NCBI GenBank assembly: GCA_046156035.1
Contig: JBJXEW010000047.1
Coordinates: forward strand, 1 to 14,132
Reading direction: 5' to 3'
Origin: JAEUIX01 sp046156035
GTDB lineage: Bacteria > Planctomycetota > Phycisphaerae > Phycisphaerales > UBA1924
DNA: 14,132 nt
Within the stretch, counting starts at the first letter, position 1; every line of letters begins with the position of its first letter. Of the stretch, positions 14,081 to 14,132 are shown one piece after another. The translations under genes and the position numbers were made by a program. The notes under the pieces are model-generated. The model searched no databases. It was not told where the DNA came from and saw nothing but the letters and a program-made list of their open reading frames with translations.

Positions 14081-14132
14081 GAACGCCGCGGGGAAGACCG
14101 GCTCATCGGTGTGCGGCGAGGCCGCAGGAGGC

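Noticed and set aside
1..14132. CRISPR array, phage genes or riboswitch
   Set aside because: No regularly spaced repeats with spacers, no phage-type genes and no recognisable riboswitch leader were seen on either strand.

Overview
The window is GC-rich (by eye well above 60%), gene-dense bacterial chromosome. The gene set suggests a member of the Planctomycetota, possibly Phycisphaerae. The grounds are a eukaryote-type family GT3 glycogen synthase, several genes with no visible Shine-Dalgarno sequence, many exported or lipoprotein-like proteins, and an ECF sigma factor with a membrane anti-sigma factor. This placement is inference; there is no rRNA or marker search behind it.

Layout from left to right. 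1-126 is the 3' end of an IS5-type transposase. A 398-base stretch with no supported gene follows, then a tRNA-Arg(CCU) and a short repetitive spacer. From 686 to 4288 four genes lie on the minus strand: a membrane-anchored MsrB-MsrA fusion, a SYLF/YSC84 lipoprotein, an exported cyclophilin and a membrane-anchored alpha/beta hydrolase. The region 4289-4494 between divergent genes holds a perfect 14-bp AT-rich inverted repeat and two candidate promoters with overlapping -35 boxes. From 4495 to 7761 the plus strand carries a secreted fasciclin-domain protein, an ECF sigma factor, an RskA-type anti-sigma factor and rsmA/ksgA, closed by a strong hairpin terminator.

From 7837 to 11445 all genes are on the minus strand. 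In transcription order they are rnhA, ATP-type pckA, a short hibernation-promoting factor (hpf), a PtsN-like EIIA and HPr. The hpf-EIIA-HPr order recalls the proteobacterial rpoN-hpf-ptsN-npr cluster, here without rpoN and with the PEP-producing enzyme just upstream. At 11490-12156 a MntA/HepT (minimal nucleotidyltransferase/HEPN) toxin-antitoxin pair lies on the plus strand. It converges on the GT3 glycogen synthase, whose reading frame stays open to the right edge.

How the genes may work together. PckA and glycogen synthase point to gluconeogenic flux into storage glucan. HPr and EIIA could sense the PEP state next to a ribosome-hibernation factor. The fasciclin/sigma/RskA trio looks like a cell-surface stress module of the SigK-RskA-MPT70 type known from mycobacteria. 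The most interesting points are that trio, the MntA copy that lacks the expected third acidic residue, the pckA-hpf-EIIA-HPr block, and the perfect inverted repeat at 4303-4337. I see no clearly novel multi-gene system.
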